This document shows positions 1 through 6,942 of a DNA stretch of 14,322 nt, piece by piece (the stretch's first letter is position 1; each line of letters begins with the position of its first letter). The notes beneath the pieces are model-generated. The model was given only the letters and a program-made list of their open reading frames with translations, made no database searches and had not been told where the DNA came from. Source of the stretch: Acidobacteriota bacterium (GTDB lineage Bacteria > Acidobacteriota > HRBIN11). The position numbers and the translations under genes are program-made. The DNA is taken from assembly GCA_030550225.1 (NCBI GenBank), contig JAUQPV010000030.1:1-14322 (forward strand), given 5' to 3'.

Positions 1-122
1 GCCGAGAGGGCATAGGCCCGCCGCACCAGGTCCAGGTCGCCTTGCGGGCGGTAGGCCTGGAGGGCGTCCAAGATGTCGTCCACCCGGACGTTTTTCGGAA
101 CGACCAATTCATTGACTTCCAT
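1..122 (-). CDS. rel: RelA/SpoT family (p)ppGpp synthetase/hydrolase, first 40 codons only
   Basis: Only the N-terminus is in the window; the gene runs off the left edge. The translation begins MEVNELVVPKNVRVDDILDA and continues into a stretch ending DLVRRAYALS. The pattern of a short leader, a 'Y.P..DLDL.RRAY' segment and then the HD hydrolase domain is how bifunctional Rel/SpoT proteins start, so I read it as the alarmone synthetase/hydrolase of the stringent response. The catalytic domains are not visible, so nothing can be said about hydrolase or synthetase competence. The ATG at 122-120 is the natural start. It lies 93 bp downstream of ribF on the same strand, with its own plausible promoter in the gap. 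Identification rests on about 40 residues. Confidence 0.72.
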   Translation of the reverse strand, partial: MEVNELVVPKNVRVDDILDALQAYRPQGDLDLVRRAYALS

Positions 123-159
123 CGCAGGTCCGCCGGCCGCCTCGTCGCGGCCTTCTCCA

Positions 160-188
160 ATATTAAGCAGAGATAAACTTTCGGACAA
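160..188 (-). promoter_or_regulatory. Candidate sigma-70 promoter for rel
   Basis: On the minus strand TTGTCC (188-183) is followed by a 17-base spacer and TAATAT (165-160). Each box matches 4 of 6 consensus positions. It lies in the only AT-rich patch of the ribF-rel gap, about 40 bases ahead of the rel ATG. It suggests rel can be expressed apart from ribF. This is a motif match only. Confidence 0.35.
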
Positions 189-215
189 CCTGTCCCGAGT
201 CCCGCCTCCCCATCT

Positions 216-1250
216 TCACGGTAGCTCTTCCGGACGGAGTTCGGCCCGATGGGCCTCGTACCAGGCCCAATCCCACGTCGGTCGGAACCAGTCCACCGGG
301 AGCGTGGCGACCGGCCGGTCTGTAAAGAAGCGGCGGGCCGTCTCGACGTCCGCCTCGATCTGCCGGCGGAGGGCTTCTAAAGAGGGAAAGGACTGCTCGG
401 CCCGGATGCGCTTCAGGAAGAAAAGCTCCGCCTGTTGACCGTACAGGTCCCCAGGCTCGCCCAGGACATGGGCCTCGACTTGCAGTTGCCGACCGCCGAC
501 CGTCGGCCGTCGTCCGACGTTCGCCACCGAGGGCCACAGGCGGTCCTCGACCCGGAGGACCGTGACGTAGACGCCCAGTGCCGGGAGGACCTCGTTGCGC
601 CAGTTTAGGTTGGCTGTCGGGAAGCCGATCTGCCGGCCCAGTCCCTCGCCGGCTTGGATGACGCCCCATAGGGCATAGGGCCGCCCGAGCAGGCGACTCA
701 CCCCCTCGACGTCACCCGTACGTAAGCGGCGACGGACCTCCGAGCTCCGACAGGGTTCGTCCCCGACCGACACGGACGGGAGGGCCCAAACGCGGACCCT
801 TCGAGACCGGGCCATCCGGGCCAGCAGGGCGACGTCGCCACTCCGATGGACGCCGAATCGAAAATCAGTCCCGACGACGACCTCTCGCACGGTGCCGGCT
901 TGGAAGACATACCGTTCTAAAAACTCTTCCGGTCTCAGGCCCGCCAGTGCTGGCGTGAAGGGTACGACCCACAAGACGTCGACCGGCGCGCGCTCGAGCC
1001 ATGCCGCCCGCTGTTCCGGAGCCTGCAGGAGTCGAACAGCGCCCCGGCCGACGACCTTAGCCGGATGCGGCTCGAAGGTCATCAGTACGCTCTGGGCCCC
1101 GACGGTCCGGGCCCGTTCGACCGTATAGCCGATCAGGGCCTGGTGCCCGCGGTGGAAGCCGTCGAAACTCCCGATCGTGAGGACTTCGGCCGAGGCCCGC
1201 TCGAGGCCCGTCCCTTCTCGTGTCCAGCCGACTATGATTTCCCTTGGCAT
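216..1250 (-). CDS. ribF: Bifunctional riboflavin kinase / FAD synthetase RibF
   Basis: Cytosolic enzyme that phosphorylates riboflavin to FMN and adenylates FMN to FAD. The 344-residue product has both family domains. The N-terminal nucleotidyltransferase (FAD synthetase) part has FDGFHRGH at 29-36, FEPHP at 59-63, VGTDFRFG at 126-133 and the SSEVRR signature at 169-174. The C-terminal flavokinase part has GFPTANL at 209-215, NVGRRPT at 244-250 and a glutamate at 259 in the expected catalytic position. It is somewhat longer than the usual 300-315 residues, mainly at the C-terminus. I chose the ATG at 1250; a GTG two codons earlier (1256) is also possible, and neither has a strong Shine-Dalgarno. 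The start lies inside the end of the upstream hydrolase gene (19-base overlap), so translational coupling is likely. Confidence 0.95.
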   Translation of the reverse strand: MPREIIVGWTREGTGLERASAEVLTIGSFDGFHRGHQALIGYTVERARTVGAQSVLMTFEPHPAKVVGRGAVRLLQAPEQRAAWLERAPVDVLWVVPFTPALAGLRPEEFLERYVFQAGTVREVVVGTDFRFGVHRSGDVALLARMARSRRVRVWALPSVSVGDEPCRSSEVRRRLRTGDVEGVSRLLGRPYALWGVIQAGEGLGRQIGFPTANLNWRNEVLPALGVYVTVLRVEDRLWPSVANVGRRPTVGGRQLQVEAHVLGEPGDLYGQQAELFFLKRIRAEQSFPSLEALRRQIEADVETARRFFTDRPVATLPVDWFRPTWDWAWYEAHRAELRPEELP

Positions 1251-2026
1251 CGCCACGGCTCATGGTCGACGTCGAGTACCAAGCCGTCCCAGGCCAGGTA
1301 GACATTCGACGGGAGTTCCTGGGAGGTCACGTCGTGCTTCATCTCATGGCTGATATGAATGAAGTAGGTCGTCCGGGGTCGGATCCGTTCGAGGAGGTCC
1401 AGCGCCTCATCGACCGACAGGTGCGTCGGGTGCGGCCGCTTCCGGAGGACCCCCAAAATGAGGACCTCCAGGTCCGACAGACAGGCCCCGTCGTCCGATA
1501 GGAGTGTCTTAAAGTCGGTCAGGTAGGCAATGGGCCCGATGCGGTAGCCCAGGCTTAGGACCGAACCATGGACGGCCGGGATGGGGACGACTTCCAAGCC
1601 ATGCAGGGAAAAGGGTCCCTCGACCGAGAAGGCCCGAAGACGGGGACGGGACGCCGCATCGTAAGGGTCCGCCTGGAACATGTAGCCAAACATGGCTTGC
1701 AGTCGACGCAAGGTCTCCTCGCTGGCTAAGACGGGGATCGCCTCCCCCTGGGCAAAGTTGAAGCCCCGGACGTCGTCCAACCCGAACACGTGGTCCGCGT
1801 GAGCGTGGGTCAACAAGATGACGTCGAGCCGGGGAATCCGGTACCTCAGGGCCTGCAGTCGAAAGTCAGGCCCGGCGTCGATGACGACGTGGAAGCCGTC
1901 CCAAGTCAGCCAGACGCTGGACCGCAGGCGTTTGTCTCGGACGTCTTCCGACCGACACGTCTCGCAGGTACATCCGATGGCCGGCACGCCCATGGACGTG
2001 CCCGTCCCCAAAAACGTGATCCGCAT
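1232..2026 (-). CDS. Metallo-beta-lactamase-fold hydrolase, PhnP-like
   Basis: A 264-residue zinc hydrolase of the PhnP / tRNase Z-like branch. It has GTGTSMGVP at 7-15, an extra zinc-type cluster GCTCETC (Cys19, Cys21, Cys24), the metal motif THAHADH (His74, His76, Asp78, His79), and later ligands His153, Asp171 and His224/His227. In E. coli PhnP the matching cysteines hold a structural zinc, and that enzyme is a phosphoribosyl cyclic phosphodiesterase. No phn (C-P lyase) genes are nearby here, so the substrate is not established; a general cyclic phosphodiesterase is a fair guess. No signal peptide is seen, so it is cytosolic. The gene overlaps ribF by 19 bases. The start is the ATG at 2026, with only a weak AGG before it. 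Confidence 0.88.
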   Translation of the reverse strand: MRITFLGTGTSMGVPAIGCTCETCRSEDVRDKRLRSSVWLTWDGFHVVIDAGPDFRLQALRYRIPRLDVILLTHAHADHVFGLDDVRGFNFAQGEAIPVLASEETLRRLQAMFGYMFQADPYDAASRPRLRAFSVEGPFSLHGLEVVPIPAVHGSVLSLGYRIGPIAYLTDFKTLLSDDGACLSDLEVLILGVLRKRPHPTHLSVDEALDLLERIRPRTTYFIHISHEMKHDVTSQELPSNVYLAWDGLVLDVDHEPWRCQGKS

Positions 2027-2053
2027 GGCCTATGATCTATAGCCTATGGGAAA
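2027..2053 (-). promoter_or_regulatory. Repeated CATAGGC motifs with a -10-like box at the hydrolase start
   Basis: Reading toward the PhnP-like gene, CATAGGC occurs twice (about 2047-2041 and 2033-2027) with TATAGA between them. If TATAGA were a -10 box, transcription would start within a few bases of the ATG and give an almost leaderless mRNA. No convincing -35 box at 17 bases was found, so this is weak. Confidence 0.2.
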
Positions 2054-2085
2054 TAAGCCGCAGGTCGGAATGCCGGCCGTCCTTG

Positions 2086-2108
2086 CGGCCCTCTTCCTCC
2101 GAGGGCCG
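2086..2108 (-). terminator. GC hairpin downstream of alaX, possible weak terminator
   Basis: CGGCCCTC (2086-2093) and GAGGGCCG (2101-2108) form a perfect 8-bp stem with a 7-base loop, 31 bases after the alaX stop. There is no T tract on either strand, so it would be a poor intrinsic terminator. It could equally be an mRNA-stabilising hairpin. Confidence 0.3.
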
Positions 2109-2138
2109 GGTCCCCGCCTGGGTCGAACACCCATCCTT

Positions 2139-2873
2139 TCAATCCTCTACGGCGTAACGGACCCGGGTCCGACCACCCGAGACCCGGACCTTCAGGATGC
2201 GCAGACGACCGATCTCCCGAATGTCTCGGACGTGCGTACCGCCGCAGGGGCACCCGAGGGGACCCGCGACGAAGACGACCCGGACGGGGCCTTCCCGGGG
2301 AATGTAGTCCGGCACGTAGCCACAGAGGGTCTCGACTTCGTCGGGGGCTACGAACCGGACAGTCACGACCGACCCCGTCTGGATGAGACGGTTACACTCC
2401 GCTTCGAGCCGCTGGCGGATGGCTTTCTCGTCCTCCTTCGGGAGAACGCCCATGTATTCGACATACGGTCCGTCTGGGAAATGATATCCCTTCCCAGGGA
2501 CAAGATGCCACCCAAGGTTGCGCAAGGCGACGTCGATGAGGTGCCCCGCCGAGTGGAGGCGGTCGTGGAGGCGCCGCCGACCGGCGTCCACCCGCAGACG
2601 GACCGTCTGACCCGGCTCGAAGCGGCCCGTCTCGAAACGACCGATATGATAGACGATGCCCTCTCGGAGGCGGACGTCCTGGACCTCAAAGCGGGCGTCA
2701 GCCGCCTCCAGGACGCCCATATCGGACGGCTGACCGCCGCCCTGCGGATAGAAGACCGTCTGGTCTAAAAGGACGGCCGTGCGCCCGTCGTCGAGGTCCA
2801 GGACGACTTGGACGGCCGCTTCGGCCTCCAGCCTCTGCATGTCCTCCAAGTAGAGAAGTCGGGTCGGTCCCAT
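2139..2873 (-). CDS. alaX: Alanyl-tRNA trans-editing protein AlaX
   Basis: Stand-alone homologue of the AlaRS editing domain. Family members hydrolyse mischarged Ser-tRNA(Ala) (some also Gly-tRNA(Ala)) in the cytosol and so protect translation fidelity. The 244-residue product has GGGQPSDMG at 45-53, the first zinc motif HSAGH at 107-111 and the second CGGTH at 210-214, in the order and spacing of the family. It has a complete N-terminal half, so it is the longer AlaX type rather than the minimal one. The ATG at 2873 is preferred; an in-frame TTG at 2885 would add four residues. The left GGCAG repeat array ends only 21 bases upstream, so the array occupies the place where the promoter should be. 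Confidence 0.92.
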   Translation of the reverse strand: MGPTRLLYLEDMQRLEAEAAVQVVLDLDDGRTAVLLDQTVFYPQGGGQPSDMGVLEAADARFEVQDVRLREGIVYHIGRFETGRFEPGQTVRLRVDAGRRRLHDRLHSAGHLIDVALRNLGWHLVPGKGYHFPDGPYVEYMGVLPKEDEKAIRQRLEAECNRLIQTGSVVTVRFVAPDEVETLCGYVPDYIPREGPVRVVFVAGPLGCPCGGTHVRDIREIGRLRILKVRVSGGRTRVRYAVED

Positions 2874-2894
2874 GGCGTAATCCAATCAGGGTAG

Positions 2895-3060
2895 GTCGGC
2901 AGGTGGGCAGATGGGCAGTCGGCAGATAGGCAGATAGGCAGATGGGCAGTGGGCAGATGGGCAGGTCGGCAGGTGGGCAGATGGGCAGATGGGCAGTGGG
3001 CAGATGGGCAGGTCGGCAGTCGGCAGATGGGCAATCGGCAGGTCGGCAGGGTGGCGGGTC
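2895..3060 (+). repeat. Left array of degenerate 7/8-bp GGCAG repeats
   Basis: Twenty consecutive units of 7 or 8 bases fit (R)TSGGCAG or ATAGGCAG, for example GTCGGCAG, GTGGGCAG, ATGGGCAG, TCGGCAG and ATAGGCAG, filling 2895-3049. The inner edge is GGTGGCGGGTC at 3050-3060, which includes the stop codon of the four-helix-bundle gene. Lengths of 7 and 8 are mixed, so no reading frame is kept and the short ORFs across it (Leu-Pro-Thr-Cys rich) are spurious. The array lies between the four-helix-bundle gene and alaX and is the inverted partner of the array at 3532-3616. Confidence 0.95.
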
Positions 3061-3460
3061 AAGTATCGGCCGGGGGCGGACGATGAGGTTTCCAGTGACA
3101 CAAGGCTTGAATCAACCGGTGAATCATCCGACCTAATCGGTCACAGTCTTCGAAGACAGGCTTGGCTTGAGTTTCATCCAAGAGGCCCACGCAGACACAT
3201 ATCAACAGGTGCGTCTCCAGCTCCTTGAGGGAGCCTTGGGCGACCCGCAGGAATCGGACATAGTCCCTCAGACTTTCCCGGCCATAGCCCTCGGCGATGT
3301 TGGCGGCGATGGAGATGGCCGCTTGCCGGATTTGGGTCGTCATCCCGAACCGTTCCTCAGGGGGAAAGGTTTGGGTGAGTCGGTACACCTCCGTCGCCAG
3401 GGCCATGGCCGTCTGCCATACATGGAGCTCTCGGTACGAACGGACCGACTGACGCCCCAT
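3059..3460 (-). CDS. Four-helix-bundle protein of the S23 / 23S rRNA intervening-sequence family
   Basis: A 133-residue protein with the hallmark pattern of the family: SYRELHVWQTAM near the start (8-19), FPPEERFGMTTQIRQAA at 32-48, the signature IAANIAEGYGR at 51-61, then LRVAQGSLKELETHL at 71-85. Relatives form pentamers of four-helix bundles; some are encoded inside 23S rRNA intervening sequences, and the Avd accessory proteins of diversity-generating retroelements share the fold and bind nucleic acid. No 23S rRNA or reverse transcriptase is present here, so this is a stand-alone member of unknown job. The ATG at 3460 is chosen because GGAGG lies 6 bases upstream. The gene is bracketed by two inverted repeat arrays, its TGA touches the inner edge of one, and its start region sits in a 10-bp inverted repeat. 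Confidence 0.9.
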   Translation of the reverse strand: MGRQSVRSYRELHVWQTAMALATEVYRLTQTFPPEERFGMTTQIRQAAISIAANIAEGYGRESLRDYVRFLRVAQGSLKELETHLLICVCVGLLDETQAKPVFEDCDRLGRMIHRLIQALCHWKPHRPPPADT

Positions 3461-3499
3461 GGAAGACCTCCGTGGAGATGGGTTTGCTTGTCTTCCATG
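3458..3499 (-). promoter_or_regulatory. Inverted repeat covering the ribosome-binding site and start codon of the four-helix-bundle gene
   Basis: CATGGAAGAC (3458-3467) and GTCTTCCATG (3490-3499) are perfectly complementary over 10 bases with 22 bases between. In the mRNA the 3' arm contains the ATG and the bases just before it, and the Shine-Dalgarno GGAG lies in the loop next to CUCC, with which it can also pair. A folded leader would hide the start, so translation control, perhaps by the protein itself, is a reasonable inference. Confidence 0.6.
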
Positions 3500-3518
3500 A
3501 GGCTTCCTGCAAAGCCTC
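3499..3518 (-). promoter_or_regulatory. 7-bp hairpin in the leader of the four-helix-bundle gene
   Basis: GAGGCTT (3499-3505) and AAGCCTC (3512-3518) form a perfect stem with a 6-base loop. It stands directly next to the start-codon inverted repeat and shares its first base, so the leader can fold into two adjacent hairpins, or into alternatives. Confidence 0.5.
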
Positions 3519-3531
3519 GCGGCGTCCCTTA

Positions 3532-3616
3532 GTCCCCGCCACCTGCCCACTGCCTATCTGCCGACTGCCTATCTGCCGACCTGCCCACTGCCCACCTGCC
3601 CACTGCCGACTGCCCA
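3532..3616 (-). repeat. Right array of degenerate 7/8-bp GGCAG repeats, inverted relative to the left array
   Basis: Read on the minus strand, ten units (TGGGCAG, TCGGCAG, GTGGGCAG, GTCGGCAG, ATAGGCAG and similar) fill 3616-3543. The inner edge is GTGGCGGGGAC (3542-3532), sharing GTGGCGGG with the inner edge of the left array. The outer end lies one base from the stop codon of the Asp-box propeller gene. The two arrays are complementary in an RNA that spans both. Confidence 0.95.
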
Positions 3617-3617
3617 T

Positions 3618-6600
3618 TTATCTCGGCACGACGATGGCCGGGACGTTCAGGTCCCGGACGGCCTGATTGAAGGCTGCCACGTCTTTCTCGAGGACCTCCC
3701 GCAGGCGGGCCAGCTCGGCGTCAGCCCGTCGGCTGAGTTCGTCGAAGACTTCATACGCCTGCTTCGTCGGCGGCGCGTCGGCGCTCTCGACGACCCGTAG
3801 GAGGAGGGTCAGCTTGTTGTTCAGCTTGATCGGATAGTTCAGAGCATCCTGGGGCGCCTTTGAACGGGTTTGGATGAGTTCTTCCTCGATAGCCGTCAGC
3901 TTGTCCTGAATGGGTTGAGCCATCTTTCGAAGGTTTTCCGCATAGGGTTGACCGGCGGCCCGGCGGAGGACGCCCTCGATTTGTTGACGGACCTCCCGGA
4001 TTGTGGTCACGGCCCGATGGACCTCGATCACCTTGTCCCGAATCCGCATCAGGAGTTCAAACTGCTGTGTGAAAGCCTCGGGCGGCGTCGAGACTCGGGG
4101 ATCCTTGACGACTTCAAAGGACTGTTCGTAGGTCTGACCGTCGACCGTCAGACGGACCCGGTATGTCCCGGGCGGGACCATCGGGCCTTCCGGCCAGCCG
4201 CCCCAGAGGGCGACCCCTCGAATTCGCGGCGGGCCCGGATAGCGCAGGTTCCAGACGAAGCGGTTCGACCCGGCCTCGGCGGGCAGTCTCGGACCCCGTT
4301 CCTCTTCTTCTTCCTCACGGGTCTGACTCGAGAACGTCCGAATGACCCGGCCCTGGGCGTCCAGGAATTCCAGCTTTACCTCGCCCTTGGGTTTTTCCTT
4401 CAGGTAGTAGTAGACGACGACGCCGTTCGGGGGGTTCTGGCCGGCGTTGGGGACGTTTCGGGCGAAGCCGCCCCGGAAGCGAACGGTCGGGGCCGGCTGG
4501 AATAGATGGACGGTCGCCCGGAGGACGTCCGGCGTGATCTGCCGGAGGACCGTCAGGTCGTCGAGGATCCAGAAGGACCGCCCGTGGGTCGCCACGACGA
4601 GGTCGTTGTCCTTGACGACCATGTCATGAACCGGCACGACGGGCAGGTTGAGCTGGAGCGATTGCCAGGTCTCGCCGTCGTCGAAGGAGACGAAGACGCC
4701 GAATTCAGTCCCGGCGTACAGCAGGCCCCGGCGGACGGGGTCTTCCCGGATGACGCGCGTGTAGGCGTTCGGGGGGATCCCGTTCGTGATGCGCTTCCAG
4801 GTCTTGCCGAAGTCGGTCGTCTTGTAGAGGTAGGGCCGGAAGTCGTCGAGCTGGTAGCGGTTGGCCGCCAGGTAGGCCGTCCCGGCGTCAAAGTGGGACG
4901 GCTCGATGATGCTGATGCGGGACCACTCGGGCAGGTCTTTCGGGGTCACGTTTTCCCATGTCTTCCCGCCGTCCCGGGAGACGTGGACGAGGCCGTCGTC
5001 CGAGCCGGCCCAGAGGACGCCCTTCTGGACCGGAGACTCGGCGAGGGCAAAGACGGTCCCGTAGTACTCGACGCTCGTGTTGTCCTTCGTGATGGGACCG
5101 CCCGAGGGTTCCATCTTGGACTTGTCGTTGCGGGTCAGGTCAGGACTCAGGACTTCCCAGCTTCGGCCCTCGTCGGTCGAGCGGAAGACGTGATTGCCGG
5201 CGACGTACAGGACATTCGGGTCATGGGGCGAAATCAGGATGGGGAAGGTCCACTGGAAACGGTACTTGAGGTCCTTGGCACCCCAGCCCATCGGGTTGTC
5301 GGGCCAGACCGAAATCTCCTGCGCCTGACGGGTCCGGTGGTCGTAGCGGGTTAGCTGGCCGCCGTAACAACCAGCGAAGACGACGTCCGGGTCGTCAGGG
5401 CGTACAGCGATGTAGCCGCTTTCACATCCTCCGACGGGATACCACTCGGCCTGCGTGATGGCCCCGTAATCGGACCGGCTCGGGACCGACAGCGTCGAGT
5501 TGTCCTGCTGGGCGCCGTAGACCCGGTAGGGGAAGCGATTGTCCACGGTGACATGATAGAACTGGGCCGTCGGCTGGGTCAGGAGGCTCGACCAGGAGGC
5601 CCCGCCGTCGAAGGTGACGGTCGCCCCGCCGTCGTTGCCGTTGATCATGCGCTTCGGATTCCGGGGGTCGATCCAGAGGTCGTGGTTGTCGCCGTGGGGT
5701 GCCCAGATACGGGTAAACGTCCGGCCGCCGTCGGTCGACTTCCAGAACTGGACGTTGAGGACATAGACAGTCTCGGGGTCCTGAGGGTCGGCGACGACGT
5801 GCATGTAGTACCAGGGCCGCTGGACGAGTTCAGGGTCGCCGTTGACTTTCCGCCAGGTCGCCCCGCCGTCGTCCGAGCGATAGAGGCCCTTGCCGTCGCC
5901 CTCGGCCTCGATGAGGGCCCACACGCGATCCGGCCGGGCCGGGGAGACGGCGAGGCCGATCCGGCCCTTGAGGCCCTTGGGGAGACCCGGGTTGTTCGTG
6001 AGGTCGGTCCACGTGTCGCCGCCGTCAGTCGTCTTGTAAATGCCGCTGTCGGGGCCGCCGCTGACGAAGCCCCAGGGGTATCGCCGGGCCTCGTAGAGGG
6101 CCGCGTAGAGGACCCTCGGATTATTCGGATCCATCGCCAGGTCGATGGCCCCGGCCTTGTCGCTCTTATAGAGAATCTTTTCCCAAGTCCGGCCGCCGTC
6201 CTTCGAGCGGTACACGCCCCGCTCGGGGTTCGGTCCGAAAGCGTGGCCCATCGCCGCCACGTAGACGAGGTCCGGGTCTTTCGGATGGATTCGAATGCGG
6301 GCGATGAACTGGGTCTCGGCCAGGCCGACGTGCTTCCAGGTCTTGCCCCCGTCGGTCGACTTGTAGACGCCGTCACCCGGCGAGATGTTCCCCCGCCAGC
6401 AAGATTCGCCCATCCCGACGTAGATGACGTTCGGGTCGCCCTCCGAGACGGCGATGGCTCCGACAGAACCCGTCTTGAAGAAGCCGTCCGAGATGTTCTC
6501 CCACGTCAGGCCCCCATTCGTCGTCTTCCAAAGGCCCCCGCCCGTCGCCCCGAAGTAAAAGACGAGAGGGTCCGTCGGGTGACCGGCGACGGCGACGACC

Positions 6601-6764
6601 CGGCCGCCCCGGTGAGGCCCGATGGACCGCCATTGGAGGGCCTTGTAGAAAGACGGGTCGACCTTCGGGGTCGGCGCCGCCGCCCTCGGATCCCTATCCG
6701 TCGGGAGACCCAGCCAGAGGAGTCCGATCAGGAGTAGTCCCAGAACGGCAATCCACCGTCGCAT
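3618..6764 (-). CDS. Exported Asp-box (BNR) beta-propeller protein, sortilin/VPS10-like
   Basis: A 1048-residue exported protein. An N-terminal signal (MRRW followed by a Leu/Ile-rich helix to about residue 20) leads into a double-propeller region. I count eleven Asp-box type motifs of the S.DGG.TW kind, near residues 81, 136, 187, 245, 297, 343, 384, 529, 596, 649 and 692. After about 740 comes a beta-rich module with PGTYRVRLTVDGQ at 865-877, then a helical tail (about 895-1035). Proteins of this layout are usually labelled glycosyl hydrolase or VPS10/sortilin domain proteins, but Asp-boxes are structural and no sialidase arginine triad is evident, so catalysis is not supported. A scaffold or binding role outside the membrane is more cautious. 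The ATG at 6764 has GGAGAGGT upstream. An acidic EEEEEE run lies at about 817-822. Confidence 0.88.
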   Translation of the reverse strand: MRRWIAVLGLLLIGLLWLGLPTDRDPRAAAPTPKVDPSFYKALQWRSIGPHRGGRVVAVAGHPTDPLVFYFGATGGGLWKTTNGGLTWENISDGFFKTGSVGAIAVSEGDPNVIYVGMGESCWRGNISPGDGVYKSTDGGKTWKHVGLAETQFIARIRIHPKDPDLVYVAAMGHAFGPNPERGVYRSKDGGRTWEKILYKSDKAGAIDLAMDPNNPRVLYAALYEARRYPWGFVSGGPDSGIYKTTDGGDTWTDLTNNPGLPKGLKGRIGLAVSPARPDRVWALIEAEGDGKGLYRSDDGGATWRKVNGDPELVQRPWYYMHVVADPQDPETVYVLNVQFWKSTDGGRTFTRIWAPHGDNHDLWIDPRNPKRMINGNDGGATVTFDGGASWSSLLTQPTAQFYHVTVDNRFPYRVYGAQQDNSTLSVPSRSDYGAITQAEWYPVGGCESGYIAVRPDDPDVVFAGCYGGQLTRYDHRTRQAQEISVWPDNPMGWGAKDLKYRFQWTFPILISPHDPNVLYVAGNHVFRSTDEGRSWEVLSPDLTRNDKSKMEPSGGPITKDNTSVEYYGTVFALAESPVQKGVLWAGSDDGLVHVSRDGGKTWENVTPKDLPEWSRISIIEPSHFDAGTAYLAANRYQLDDFRPYLYKTTDFGKTWKRITNGIPPNAYTRVIREDPVRRGLLYAGTEFGVFVSFDDGETWQSLQLNLPVVPVHDMVVKDNDLVVATHGRSFWILDDLTVLRQITPDVLRATVHLFQPAPTVRFRGGFARNVPNAGQNPPNGVVVYYYLKEKPKGEVKLEFLDAQGRVIRTFSSQTREEEEEERGPRLPAEAGSNRFVWNLRYPGPPRIRGVALWGGWPEGPMVPPGTYRVRLTVDGQTYEQSFEVVKDPRVSTPPEAFTQQFELLMRIRDKVIEVHRAVTTIREVRQQIEGVLRRAAGQPYAENLRKMAQPIQDKLTAIEEELIQTRSKAPQDALNYPIKLNNKLTLLLRVVESADAPPTKQAYEVFDELSRRADAELARLREVLEKDVAAFNQAVRDLNVPAIVVPR

Positions 6765-6878
6765 GGCCTACCTCTCCCCGGGGTGTTTGGTAAGGGCACA
6801 CGGCCGCGCGCCCTCCGTGCCGAAGCCAAGCGTATCGCAATAGCTTGTAACGCTTCGCCGCCCCCCGAGGTTCACCCC

Positions 6879-6907
6879 TTGAGGGCACCGATGCCATTCG
6901 CTATCGT
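6879..6907 (+). promoter_or_regulatory. Candidate promoter for the DUF6922/AbiEii pair
   Basis: TTGAGG (6879-6884), a 17-base spacer and TATCGT (6902-6907) give a 4/6 plus 4/6 match to sigma-70 boxes, 35 bases before the GTG start. Just upstream AAGCGT (6828-6833) and ACGCTT (6850-6855) form a short inverted repeat that could be an operator. Both are motif matches only. Confidence 0.35.
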
Positions 6908-6942
6908 AACGGAGCGAAAGTCTCACCGAGTGGGGATTCGCC

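Noticed and set aside
1251..1400. FMN riboswitch ahead of ribF
   Set aside because: The region upstream of ribF is the coding end of the hydrolase gene; no RFN-type conserved blocks were seen.
2765..3101. Open frames across the left GGCAG array, giving peptides rich in Leu, Pro, Ala, His and Cys
   Set aside because: They are read from a 7/8-bp repeat of mixed unit length and have no family signal; the apparent peptides are repeat artefacts.
3059..3460. 23S rRNA intervening sequence or diversity-generating retroelement accessory gene
   Set aside because: No 23S rRNA sequence, reverse transcriptase or template/variable repeat is present in the window.
2895..3616. CRISPR array
   Set aside because: Units are 7-8 bases and contiguous, with no spacers, no long repeat and no cas gene.
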